From positions 310,001-374,000 of the forward strand of contig NZ_JACHWB010000002.1 of assembly GCF_014191055.1 (NCBI RefSeq): a DNA stretch of 64,000 nt. Direction: 5' to 3'. This stretch comes from Microvirga lupini (GTDB taxonomy: Bacteria; Pseudomonadota; Alphaproteobacteria; Rhizobiales; Beijerinckiaceae). A program made the position numbers and the translations under genes. Below, piece by piece: positions 43,632 through 53,800 of this stretch (within the stretch, counting starts at the first letter, position 1; every line of letters begins with the position of its first letter). Under the pieces are notes generated by a model that was not told the origin of the DNA, made no database searches, and saw only the letters and a program-made list of their open reading frames with translations.

Positions 43632-45125
43632 CTAACCACCCAAACAAACAATGCCAACGGCACCGATAATTGTCACAGATTGCGGTGCCGGCCATTTTGG
43701 AGCAGATTTGCAATAGTTATTTCCCGCAGCAGTCTCAGAAGCGGTTGGGTGACGCAGATCGTAGCCGATCGCCTGCTGGAAAGTAGCTGAGTATGCAAGG
43801 CCAGGGGCGAGCGAAGAAAGGTTCAGATCTTTGTATGCCGAAGGGAGCGGCGCCGTATGTCCGTACCTTCCACCTAACAGAATGATTGTCTGAAGCTTAG
43901 AAAACTCGGGCAACTCTTCAAATCGTCCGAAGATACGTAAGGCTTGGCGACTGTCCCACTGATTAACACGCCACTGGTCAAATAGAATGCGATTATCAGA
44001 GGCGATGTAAGCAAAGGCGAGAACAATCGAGCAGACGGTAAGGATACGGCGAACAGCGACAGACCCGGCCATCCAGCCGAGCGCTAAAAGGCCGCCTAGG
44101 AGAACGGCAACGGCGCTCAGAACTCTAGGCACGAGCCAAACGACACTTCCTATGATGGATAAACCAGCGATCCAGAGTACTGCTCCTATGATAGCGGCAG
44201 AGCTAAGGGCAGCCATTGCGATGCCCCGATTCCGGGCGATAGCGTACAGAATCGTCAGCACCGCAAGGCTCAGAGCCCCGATAGAGACCCACGTAGCCAC
44301 CGGCGGGATAAGTCGTTGTGGCGGCCAGAACGCCAGAGTTAAGGCGTCCCAGACCACAGAGATTCTTGAGGGCAGCTTTGCCAAACTTATGAGGCTTCCG
44401 CGGACTTCTGTTGGGATGTGCAGGACAGCATTTATCCCTTTAGCAATCGCGAAGCAAAGCGCCGTACTGAAAAGAGTTATCACTAAGGCCCGGACCACGG
44501 GTGCAATAGACTCGCCTCGCACAAGGCTCGCCACAATCGAAAGCAAAAGGGTGATAAGAATATAGTGGAGAGTAACTTGATAGATGGACAGAGCCGCTAC
44601 TATCAGAGCAACTCCGACCATCCAAACATTTACATTATGTGCTCTCACAACGAGCAGAGTTCCGAGGAGCCCTATCGCGAGCGCCAGACAGACGAACAGC
44701 GTCACATCGACAAAAGTGAAGATCTCTGTCGTAAAAGGATGCAGGCAAAAAATTACAGCGAAGATTAGGTAAGGTATGCGACGGCCAGTCGGGTCGATGG
44801 TAAGATATGCAAACAGACTTGCAACTGCGGATAAGCCGCACGCCAAGAGAACGGAACTGAAGGCGACTTGGACGCCGCTATATTCAAACTGACGGAATAG
44901 TGCCAACAATGCTGCAAGGCCAAATCGGTACTGCGATAGGAAGTGCCCGTAATGGGTGGCACCTTCGTCCCAAAGAGTCGCCTCGTTCCATGCATCTACA
45001 GAGTAGAGCGGATGGATAAAGGCTTGCCCCTTCGCCAGCAGCAGGCACCCAAATACAACCAAAAGCGCTTTGTAGTGACTCATGATTATAGTGCTTGGAG
45101 ACAGAGTCCTTAACCAGCCAATCAT
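43632..45125 (-). CDS. Gtr-type membrane glucosyltransferase
   Basis: 497 residues with about ten hydrophobic segments. The first periplasmic loop has HPLYSVDAWNEATLWDEGAT with acidic residues, as in GT-C enzymes, and IFCLHPFTTEIFTFVD follows near residue 130. The pattern fits the glucosyltransferase (GtrII/GtrIII-like) family that decorates O-antigen in the periplasm. It is convergent with gtrA, unlike phage gtr operons, where the specific transferase follows gtrB. AT-rich relative to the window. The start at ATG 45125 is plausible; a later ATG (MSHYKALL) is possible. Confidence 0.83.
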   Translation of the reverse strand: MIGWLRTLSPSTIIMSHYKALLVVFGCLLLAKGQAFIHPLYSVDAWNEATLWDEGATHYGHFLSQYRFGLAALLALFRQFEYSGVQVAFSSVLLACGLSAVASLFAYLTIDPTGRRIPYLIFAVIFCLHPFTTEIFTFVDVTLFVCLALAIGLLGTLLVVRAHNVNVWMVGVALIVAALSIYQVTLHYILITLLLSIVASLVRGESIAPVVRALVITLFSTALCFAIAKGINAVLHIPTEVRGSLISLAKLPSRISVVWDALTLAFWPPQRLIPPVATWVSIGALSLAVLTILYAIARNRGIAMAALSSAAIIGAVLWIAGLSIIGSVVWLVPRVLSAVAVLLGGLLALGWMAGSVAVRRILTVCSIVLAFAYIASDNRILFDQWRVNQWDSRQALRIFGRFEELPEFSKLQTIILLGGRYGHTAPLPSAYKDLNLSSLAPGLAYSATFQQAIGYDLRHPTASETAAGNNYCKSAPKWPAPQSVTIIGAVGIVCLGG

Positions 45126-45826
45126 TAGTAGAAATCCTTTGTTTGCTTTGATCTATCCGCCCTTCTTCGACAGGTCAACGCGCTGTCTATTCCATTTGCA
45201 GCCGCTTCAAGGACATAGCCAGCGATACGCCCGGTCTTGGGCAGCTTCTGGAACGCTTCTGTCGAAGGTCGGTTTAAGTTCCGCCTTCTAGGTCCCGAGA
45301 ATGCGAACTGCTTTCGCGTCGAGTCACTCTTCCACCCCGGTCTAAGCAAGATCTATCGGTTTCAGCTCAGGCATGGGACTATCGTACCTCGACTCTCTGC
45401 AGTTCCTCATTAGTGAGGCAACAGATCTGACTTTATCGGTAGCATCACGGATAACCTGCTTCTTGCAGAGCCGATCTGTTGCGCCTGAGACAAAGCTGTT
45501 CTAAACTCAGTATTTATTGCACCGCGTCAGCCGCATCAGAGCGAAAGTCGCCTCATCTGTCTTGTTGTGGGCTGTTTCTGGATGACCACTTTCTCACACC
45601 ACATTTGCAAATCCGCGAATTCAGCAGAGGCATATATCTAAGCAAACTTCATGGCAGCCCGAACATCTCGGCCGTCTATACCTCGTGGTAGGGACAGGAG
45701 CACACCGCCTTACAGCAAGCCAAGAGCATATCTGCAAATGCAGCACTGCTCTTGGGATGGACACACTGATGGTAGTCCCCTACCCTCTCGTAACGTCACC
45801 CCAACCAGTTCAAGGAACGCAGAACC
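45126..45826. other. Gene-poor 0.7-kb stretch
   Basis: Only short frames without ribosome sites or recognisable similarity occur on either strand. It may hold remnants of lost genes as well as the promoters of the two divergent genes. I see no terminal inverted repeats or transposase motif. Confidence 0.45.
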
Positions 45827-46753
45827 GTGGAAAGATCAGCACTCGGAACTCTCGCGCGGAATATTCCGGGAACTTCTGCACTCATGCGGCGGCTCGACAT
45901 GATCAGCGAGCAGAATGCAAAACTGTCATCTGCGCTACAGGCCCAAGCAAAAAGTCACGCCGCTGATATGAGATTGCTCAAGCAAGAGGTTGACCGCAAA
46001 ATTGTGGCGGTTAATAAACTGAGGGATGAATTCGAGAGTAAGATCGCTTCCGTCATCGAGAGAATAGAGGCTACTTCGGCCTCTGTGTCGGTGCCTGCTT
46101 CCGCACAACCCGTAACCGCGAACCCAGACGGTTGGGACGCGAGCCAGAGCTATGAACTGGTGTTCTGGCGTGAACACTGGCCCTATCGAGACCTCCCACT
46201 GACGGAGCTTCAGACCATGCGGCACGGTGATGCTGTCTGGTTTCTCAAGCAGATGGGTTTTGCCCAAACGTCCGAGATGAGTTTCGACGGGTTCCAAGGG
46301 AAAGTTCTGGAAGCCGGGTCTGGCCCTATCGGTTTCTTTGAGCTTATCGATAACGTCGACGTGACGGCTCAGGACACCCTCATGGACCTTTACGCTGAGC
46401 ATCTACCATATTCAACAATCGGCAAGAGAGGGTCGGCGACCTATACGGGGACGCCCGTTCCACAGCTTCAGGAGCGTTTTAAATACGTCGTTTGCAGCAA
46501 CGTCCTCGATCATACGGCAGATTGGATTGAGTTCCTTCGCGATTGCTGCGCTTTATTGGAACCGGGCGGTGAGTTGCTGCTTGTTACCGACTCGCGAGGA
46601 GTCCCTATGGAGGGGCACACGCAGGTATTCAGTCCACAGCAACTACGAATGGTCCTCAAGATCTTAGGCGCAAAAAGCTTCCTTATTGACCGCACCGAAG
46701 CTGTCACGGATGGTCATTGTGACTTCCGGAATTATGTTCGAGCAGCCTTTTAG
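45827..46753 (+). CDS. SAM-dependent methyltransferase with N-terminal coiled coil
   Basis: 308 residues beginning with GTG after AAGGA. Residues about 22-90 are heptad-rich (MISEQNAKLSSALQAQAKSH; EVDRKIVAVNKLRDEFESKI). The methyltransferase part begins near residue 105, with GKVLEAGSGPIGFFELI as SAM-binding motif I near 150 and SNVLDHTADWIEFLRDCCAL plus LEPGGELLLVTD further on. It probably methylates a sugar in the polysaccharide or caps it. The coiled coil may set chain length or mediate assembly, as in WbdD-like terminators (analogy only). Confidence 0.82.
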   Translation: MERSALGTLARNIPGTSALMRRLDMISEQNAKLSSALQAQAKSHAADMRLLKQEVDRKIVAVNKLRDEFESKIASVIERIEATSASVSVPASAQPVTANPDGWDASQSYELVFWREHWPYRDLPLTELQTMRHGDAVWFLKQMGFAQTSEMSFDGFQGKVLEAGSGPIGFFELIDNVDVTAQDTLMDLYAEHLPYSTIGKRGSATYTGTPVPQLQERFKYVVCSNVLDHTADWIEFLRDCCALLEPGGELLLVTDSRGVPMEGHTQVFSPQQLRMVLKILGAKSFLIDRTEAVTDGHCDFRNYVRAAF

Positions 46754-46917
46754 GATCGCGTAGCCTGTACTTTCGGTTGGGTGCGGTCTCCCTGCATCAG
46801 AGGTAACCCCCATATCGATTTTCATGAGGGCTCGTAGTGGGTGAAACAGACAGAGTTGAACCTAGATCAACAGAATAGATACGTTACAAAGGAGGGAGTA
46901 TGTGAAGGATTGCCAGG

Positions 46918-47175
46918 ATGACCTCGAATATCGTCGACCTTCATGCTTCCTCTGGCGAGACGAAGTACAATAAGATCACCCGTCTTGCAGCAGAGGTTGA
47001 GGCGTGGAGAGTCGCAGCCAGAGTATTGGATGCAGGTATCTCAACGCCGGAGGGTCTTCCAACGTGCTTGCACGACCTAAGTGATGCTGAGGCCTTCCGT
47101 TCCAAAGCAGCACTGGATAAGCACACGGCCAAGCGAGCCTCTGCCGACGCTGCGCTGAACCAGATCAGACGCTAG
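46918..47175 (+). CDS. Small hypothetical protein
   Basis: 85 residues, not recognised. It is soluble and Ala-rich with predicted helices (ITRLAAEVEAWRVAARVLDA; LDKHTAKRASADAALNQIRR). An AAGGA lies 12 bp before the ATG. It stands between a methyltransferase and a convergent acyltransferase. Its reality rests on length and composition alone. Confidence 0.45.
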   Translation: MTSNIVDLHASSGETKYNKITRLAAEVEAWRVAARVLDAGISTPEGLPTCLHDLSDAEAFRSKAALDKHTAKRASADAALNQIRR

Positions 47176-47205
47176 ACGATAGCATTTCCGCAAAAGGCTG
47201 CAGCC

Positions 47206-48351
47206 TCAGGCGGCTGAGACAGGAACTGCGGTCCCACGAGGGGCAGAGAACTTACGTCGGATCAACGAGCGTCCAGGCTTCTCCACCAGTTCGAACAACA
47301 AAGCCGCGCCGACAAGGCTAAGGATCCAATATGTGGCATAAAATGCCCACGGATGTACCGATGCCTGTTGCCAGAAGTTGCCCGCAATATACCGCACTAC
47401 GATCTGGTGCAGCATGTAGAGAGCGAAGCTGATCTCCCCAAGATATACAAGTGGAGTTGTCTGTAGCAGGTGAGATAATCCTCCTTCCTGTCGAGCAAAT
47501 ACCACCAGAGCGCCAGCAAAGACGATGAATGGCCCACAAGTCAGGACCCAGATACGGGTCTGCGGCGGTAAGGCCGTCCCGTACCGCCCAATTCCGGTAC
47601 ACACCAGCATCGCTCCCAGACACGCAAGAACAGCACAAATCTCAAGCATCGTCGCGGATCCATAGGCAACACGCGGGACTGCTACTCGTAGGCTCTTGAA
47701 CGCGACGAAGGCCAGCATTCCCGCGATGAACTCAATGATCCTTGTAACCGGCGAGATATACAGGAGTGACCAAGCAGATAGGCCAGGAGCGACCTCCTGT
47801 GTCGGCAAATCCCACATCACCGCGAATGCGAGTACTGCAGCCAGCCAGGCCGCCGCTCCGGCTGCAACGACTGCCCATCTCCGCTGGATGACGCCAATCA
47901 GGAGGGGAAAGGCGGCATAGAAGGCCATCTCCGTCGATATGCTCCACGAGACCGCATTGAACGAGAAATACCAATCCCGCCAAGGCGTGAAGGATTGGAT
48001 GAGGAGCAGATTCCCCATGAGCCGTGCTAGTGCGGCTGTCCCTCCTTGCGATGTTGTCGGCCAGACGAGGAATACAATAGCGAGGCTAGCGGTAACAGCA
48101 TGGATCGGCCACAACCTCGCACATCGAGCAACGAAGAAGTTGCGATAGCCCAGCTCTTTCATCCGGCCATCATAGGTGTACGATAGAATAAACCCCGACA
48201 GGACAAAGAAGAACGACACTGCGGGGCGCACATCTACAATCAAGGAGCGGACGGGCGAGAAAGATGGCGATGCCCCATGACCTAGTACAATCGCAGAAGC
48301 GGCAAAGAACCTGAGAGACGTGAGAGAACGAATATGCCCCGCTTCGGCCAT
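47206..48351 (-). CDS. Acyltransferase-3 family membrane protein
   Basis: 381 residues with about ten membrane helices. The N-terminus has SLTSLRFFAASAIVLGHGAS and AVSFFFVLSGFILSYTYDG, and FFVARCARLWPIHAVTA near residue 95, all diagnostic of the family. Unlike the 34439 protein it lacks an SGNH domain. It probably acylates a surface glycan or lipid-linked intermediate in the inner membrane. Confidence 0.9.
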   Translation of the reverse strand: MAEAGHIRSLTSLRFFAASAIVLGHGASPSFSPVRSLIVDVRPAVSFFFVLSGFILSYTYDGRMKELGYRNFFVARCARLWPIHAVTASLAIVFLVWPTTSQGGTAALARLMGNLLLIQSFTPWRDWYFSFNAVSWSISTEMAFYAAFPLLIGVIQRRWAVVAAGAAAWLAAVLAFAVMWDLPTQEVAPGLSAWSLLYISPVTRIIEFIAGMLAFVAFKSLRVAVPRVAYGSATMLEICAVLACLGAMLVCTGIGRYGTALPPQTRIWVLTCGPFIVFAGALVVFARQEGGLSHLLQTTPLVYLGEISFALYMLHQIVVRYIAGNFWQQASVHPWAFYATYWILSLVGAALLFELVEKPGRSLIRRKFSAPRGTAVPVSAA

Positions 48352-48495
48352 AGCATTTTGCCCTATACCAAAAATTTCCCTTATGCGCGGACAAGGATCA
48401 TGTCTAGAGCATATGGGATCGGCTAGATGGGAATATTGTTGACCCTTGCTCGATTGATGGGGATCGCTTAGGCAAAACCGACGACCAAAGAGGTA

Positions 48496-49764
48496 ATGAT
48501 GGCTCCCGCGCGCCTGATGAACTGGCTCAAGCCCAAGCTACCGGCTCGACCCTACAAAGTGGTCAGCTTCTTCACGGCGGACAACGAATATGCTGCGCAC
48601 TCCGCGCGTCTGCGGGAAACCTTAGAGCGCTTTGCAGTCCCGCATAACCTCGTTTCGATCGAGAGCGCTGGGCCTTGGGAACACACTTGCGCCTGGAAAT
48701 CCCGCTTCCTTCGCGAACAATGGGAAGCCTCAGAAGTTCCGATTGTCTGGATCGATGCCGATGCGACAGTTGAGGCTCCACCGACGCTGTTCAACACCAT
48801 CGATAGCGATTTTGCCGTCCATAAATGGGACGGGTGGCAGTTTGGATCGGGCACTCTGTACTTTGGAAAGACCGAGGCGGCGAAAGCCCTGCTGGACCAG
48901 TGGCTCGTCAGGTGCGAGGCCGACCCCGCCACATGGGATCAGACGCATCTGCAGTCGGCTTGGTGCGACATCAGCGCCCAACAGGAGTTGCGTACCTACT
49001 GGCTACCGCGATCATACCTTCAAATCTTCGACGCAAAGGCTGATGAGCCAGCCGTCATCAAGCACTGGCAGGCCTCGCGCAAACCAAAGGCGGAAGGCCG
49101 CACCACCGGACTGCCGCAACTGTCACACACGCTGAAGGGTATCGAGGACCGTCGCAACAATCGCTTGTGGCGCACACCTGAAGAGGCTTTCTGGATCAGT
49201 CAGGGCACAGCCCATATCAAACCTGAGCTTGGGTTCGACTTTCCCGAGGGTTTTGACGTTGGTGAGGCTCTGCACCAAGCAATCGCTGGACAGTATCCAG
49301 TCTTGGAAGTTGGCTGCGGTGTCGGTCGCGTGGCCTCCTGCTTTACTCCTGAGCAATATGTTGGTGTCGATGTTAATCCCAATGCTCTCCGTCAGGCCCG
49401 GGCCTCCTTACCCCAGCACAGTTTTCGCATCTTTGACGATGGGTTTGAGTACCCGCCAGCCCCGACTGCGATGATCTATACGGTTTTGCTTCATGTGTCC
49501 GACGACGCCTTACCCCCTTTGTTAGAGCAGGCCGTCAAAGGCCGGCAACGCTTCATCATTGCCGAGGTGATGGACACACGCTGGCGGCGCGAAGGCAACC
49601 CTCCAGTATTCAACCGCAACCCCGAGGATTATATCTTGATGATGCAGGATCTCGGCTTTCGCTTTGTTGCCGTGCAAAAGCATGCTTATGAGCGCTACGA
49701 TCAGGAGCCATGGAATGTTGGTCGTGACAGCCGCATCACGTTCCTCACGTTCGAGGCTGCATAA
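48496..49764 (+). CDS. Nucleotide-sugar-transferase-like and methyltransferase fusion
   Basis: 422 residues. Residues about 18-215 resemble a GT-A fold with a DxD-type motif (IVWIDADATVEAPP near residue 92; FAVHKWDGWQFGSGTLYFGK). Residues about 235-420 are a class I methyltransferase (PVLEVGCGVGRVAS near 270; YVGVDVNPNALRQAR; AMIYTVLLHVSDDALPPLL). Two ATG codons follow AGAGGTA. It could both add and methylate one residue. The GT assignment is weaker than the methyltransferase one. Confidence 0.78.
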   Translation: MMAPARLMNWLKPKLPARPYKVVSFFTADNEYAAHSARLRETLERFAVPHNLVSIESAGPWEHTCAWKSRFLREQWEASEVPIVWIDADATVEAPPTLFNTIDSDFAVHKWDGWQFGSGTLYFGKTEAAKALLDQWLVRCEADPATWDQTHLQSAWCDISAQQELRTYWLPRSYLQIFDAKADEPAVIKHWQASRKPKAEGRTTGLPQLSHTLKGIEDRRNNRLWRTPEEAFWISQGTAHIKPELGFDFPEGFDVGEALHQAIAGQYPVLEVGCGVGRVASCFTPEQYVGVDVNPNALRQARASLPQHSFRIFDDGFEYPPAPTAMIYTVLLHVSDDALPPLLEQAVKGRQRFIIAEVMDTRWRREGNPPVFNRNPEDYILMMQDLGFRFVAVQKHAYERYDQEPWNVGRDSRITFLTFEAA

Positions 49765-50107
49765 AAGCACAGATAATAGATCGGAGGAGATCCCGACGGC
49801 CGCCACCGGGAATGGAACTGCATCATTATGATGCTGAACGAGAGCTTATGCCTTGCGATGAGAGGCAGTCAGAACGAAGCTTCTGGCCACCCGGACGATA
49901 TAGGTGGACAGCAGATTGTACTAGGTTCGACCTGCTTGGAAGATTACAGAAGAATGTACTGTTTGGGAACTCTACTGCAATGCCCTTACGGTGAATTACC
50001 CGAGTTAGATCTTACGAGCCTACCGAGCATGAAAGCTCTCCACCAAGCAACCGCAGATGCACTTTCAATAACGCGCAAGGCAGGCGAATTTTCTAACCAC
50101 CCAATAA
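49765..50107. other. Stretch between convergent genes
   Basis: A 110-codon plus-strand frame (49828-50160) runs into the end of the opposite gene and has no ribosome site or family character, so I do not call it. No clear terminator hairpin was found. Confidence 0.4.
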
Positions 50108-50869
50108 TTACGCCGTACGATTCTTGGCACGCTTCTCGAGAAGTTGCCGAAACATATTAGAGGCATGTGGAAGACAGCTTGCAGACTTAGTCTGCTGTAA
50201 AAGAGAGGTCTCTTTCCTACGGACTGCATGACCACTTCCAGGTACTATCTTGTGCAACCATCCCTGGGCGATGGTTTCCATGTTCCAACTCCAGTCTTCG
50301 AATCCGATCTGGCTGCTCATTCGAGTATACCGATATGGAATCCGCTTCAAAAGAGAGCGCGGAGCAAAGCACAGCGCAGTCCAGTAATTTGTCACTGCGA
50401 GGGCTGCAGGCTCAAACTCAGGGTCTTCCATATCGATATGCAGGTAAAGATGAGGATTGCTCCCAAACAAGACACTCAGTTCAGGATGCCATATAATTGG
50501 TCGCGGATCCCCCTCCCCGGCCTTGAAAGCGGCAGACAGCCAAGTACTGCCCCATAGATCGTCTGCGTCGAGGAACGCAATCCACTTCCCTTGAGCGGCG
50601 GCGACTCCACTATTACGTGACAAGCCAAGATCACCGTGATCGACCGTAACCACGCGTGTATTCTTGGTCCTATGACAGAAGCTCTGCACCAGTTCCTCTG
50701 TAACCCTATCAGGTCTGTCGAGGACGATGACCGTCTCCACTTGAATTCCGTTGCGCTCGCTGTGCTCAATCGCCTGCCGTAGGCTCAGGAGCGTCGGCTG
50801 AGCGAGCAGGCCCTCGCGATGCCCGTTCACGATTGCGGTGATATCAAATGAATCCATCACGGTTCTCAT
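50108..50869 (-). CDS. GT2-family glycosyltransferase
   Basis: 253 residues from ATG 50869, which overlaps the stop of the upstream giant gene (ATGA). SFDITAIVNGHREGLLAQPT, ETVIVLDRPDRVT and WIAFLDADDLWGSTWL (the DxD region near residue 95) define GT2. The conserved region FEDWSWNMETIA near residue 205 carries an acidic residue where a catalytic base is expected. It works with the upstream multi-domain protein on the same chain (inference). Confidence 0.85.
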   Translation of the reverse strand: MRTVMDSFDITAIVNGHREGLLAQPTLLSLRQAIEHSERNGIQVETVIVLDRPDRVTEELVQSFCHRTKNTRVVTVDHGDLGLSRNSGVAAAQGKWIAFLDADDLWGSTWLSAAFKAGEGDPRPIIWHPELSVLFGSNPHLYLHIDMEDPEFEPAALAVTNYWTALCFAPRSLLKRIPYRYTRMSSQIGFEDWSWNMETIAQGWLHKIVPGSGHAVRRKETSLLQQTKSASCLPHASNMFRQLLEKRAKNRTA

Positions 50870-53800
50870 GGAGCCAGAAAAGACGATGTTTCGGAAAGCT
50901 TGGTTGCATAGGCATCCCATGAGTGGAGGCGCTTGACGCGCTCAAGCATGCATTGGACCCGGCGCCTTGCCTCCTGCGGATTCGACCGGATTTCTACAAG
51001 TGCTCTGATGTAAGCGCTGGGATCCTTGTAATCTTTAATGAGCCACCCAGTGTCATCGTCAACAAGTTCAGCGATCCCACCAACGTGTGACGCAACGATA
51101 GGCACACCCAGCGAAGCGGCATTGATCAAGACTGTCGGAATGCCATCCCAGAGTGAGGTGTAGAGAAATGCTCCATACTCTTGCGTAGGGATCGCCTCGA
51201 ATGATGGAAAGGATCCCTTCATTGATGAGTTTCCAGCAATTATTCCAGCTGAATTGAGATTTTTCTTATATTTCTCGTCTCCATCTCCGTAGATATCGAA
51301 GTGAAATTCCGGAGCAGCTGAGATAATTTCTATCAGGAGATCGACATTCTTCTGTCTTGCGAACCGACCAGCCCAGAAAACGGGGAGGCTCTCGCTACCT
51401 TCCTTGAGGGCGAACCCACGTGGCTGCGCAGAACTCAATGCAGGTTGCCGTAAAACCTCGATCCGATCCTGAAGTGAGGGCGGAACACCGTAATCCTCGA
51501 TTAACTCCCGTGCGAATGTCTCGTTGTCGAAATAGATCTTTTTCGTGAATGGGAGGCAGGTCCTGAAATGTGTATCGGCATAGCCCGCGGCACGGCCGTC
51601 AGCGGTATAGTCCCGGCAAAAGAGCGAGGCATAGATGTCCGTCATCGTTGATAACGGAGATCCCGCTTTCCTTATTACGTCCCAACAGGCGAGACTGTTA
51701 ACATTCAGTATGGCCCGTGGCTTCAGTGCCGTGATCAGCATTTGGACAAGGCGCGTACGATCAGTTGGCGACAGATCAGGCACAAGATCCGACAAGACCC
51801 GAACGTTGGTCGCTTCCGGTAGCCAGTCACGCGCCTCAATACGATCATGATCAGTAACAACAAGCAGAGTGTTGTCGGCTCCTTTTACCTGAATTGCTGC
51901 TCGAACCGCGTTCACCGCAGCGAGGTCCGCTCCCCCACGGGTCAACCATGGGACGAAAATCAGATAATCATACGGCCGTTCAAGGGTCTCAAAGAGTTTC
52001 TTCCACGCGGCGACATGTGAACCCCGTGGGATGCTTCGATTAACAAGTAACTGATCGATATCATTAAAGCAGCCAGCACCCGCGATATCCGGCTCAAATC
52101 TGACGACGTCCAGAACTGTTTGCTCAGCAGCCTGCTTCTGGCTCGGAGTGAGTACCGGTTCACGCTTTGGATTATCTTTGCTCGTCTCATGCCTGCTCGG
52201 CGCGGTATCCAGTCGAGCCTTACGAGATTGCTTTTTGGCTTCCGGAATAGGCGGAAGAATCGGAGTACCTCTTCGCAGGATCTTTCGACGAAGATGCCCC
52301 AGCAGCCAACGATATGTTGGCACTTGTCCCCTGTAGGGAGCGGTCTGGCGACGTTCTCTAGCAAGGCTTGCCTCGAGTTCGGAGACTTTTCTCCCGACAG
52401 CCCGTGCACCCTGCAGATCGGTCTTCAAACGCGCAATTTCATTATGCAAGCCCTCAGCATGGGCATTCACTTGCTCTGCTTCGGCCTTCAGGCGATCAAT
52501 GACATCTAGGTAATGCTGCCTCTCCGTGGCTGCGTTTGACTCGAGGCGCATCCGCTCGGTCGATGCGGTCTCCTGCAGGTCGTATGCTTGCTTCGCCCTG
52601 TTATAAAGCACGCGCTCCACGGCAGCCGGGTTTTCCGAGATCTGATCAAATGCCGACAGGGCACTCGCACATCGCGTTGCCAGATCAAACAACTGCGTCA
52701 TCTCTCTGAACACAAAATCAGGAGGAGCATCCAGGCTGCCGAATTGCAGACTCCAGTCAGTTTGGGCAGCTCTTTGAGCCATATCGAGGGCAGATCGCCA
52801 CCATCGCTTGGCGCTCTCCCGATCCCCCCCAGCCTGATAAAGGACGCCTAGTCGGAAGGCTGCGTCAACCGTCTTGGTTCCAAGCAAAGGCGAATAGATC
52901 CAAAATGGCAGAGCAGCGCAACGCGAAAGGCTCAACTTAGCAGCCTGGTGGTCGCCTGCTCCCATCTCGAGCATACCTTGCACATACAGAAGCGAGATTG
53001 CCCAGCGGATTGCAATGGGGGAACTCGTCTCTGGATGCTCCAGCAAGGTGTATGGTGTAAAGCGCTCGATGAGATGTGAGAACTCGGCTTTTGGACGTCC
53101 ATTTTCCAGCATCCGGTAAGCGATCACACATAGTGCTGCAGCTTCGTCGAAACCTCCCACAGCCGATTTCAGGACGCGATCCGCAATTTTCTCCAGCTCG
53201 ATTGGGTCAGTCATGCGTGGCCCAATGGAAATCATGCTTCTTACGAGCCATGGATTCTTATATTGGCTTGGAAAGTCCAGCAATGCAGGCTTGGCCGCCA
53301 CCGAAGCTGGGGGGAACATTCGCTCCTGGTAGTGCTGGTCTGCTTTGGCCAGTGGGTCACGCATCGCGAGCAGCAGGCACCATTCGCTGGTTTGCCTCGG
53401 CGCATCCTCAACTGCGAGCGATCGCCATTCCCGAGGCGCCACGCTCCACGCTTTATCAATCTTCTTTCTACTTGCACTTTGAACGAAGGCTCGCTCAAGC
53501 AGAAACTCCGCTCCAACCTCGCGAATCAGAGCATCCCAATCATAGAGCCTGAAATGGTGAGGGTTAGGGTCGACGCCAGTTTCATCACTCCAATCATGTG
53601 GGACGCTGACCATCAGCCGCCCGCCTGGAGCTAAAACACGGGCACATGCCTGCAAAAATGGGTCTGCATGTTCCAAATGCTCGAGAGTTTCAAAGCTGGC
53701 AATGAAATCTACTGAGCCCTCTGGAAGTTCGTTCAGAGCCTCTGGCAAATATCCCTTACGAAAGGTGATACCGCGATGTGGTGCCCCATACGCAAGGGAC

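Noticed and set aside
45125..45349. 74-codon minus-strand frame as a possible transposase remnant
   Set aside because: No recognisable catalytic motif and no inverted repeats around it.
49828..50160. 110-codon plus-strand frame
   Set aside because: No ribosome site or family features, and it overlaps the end of the convergent glycosyltransferase gene.
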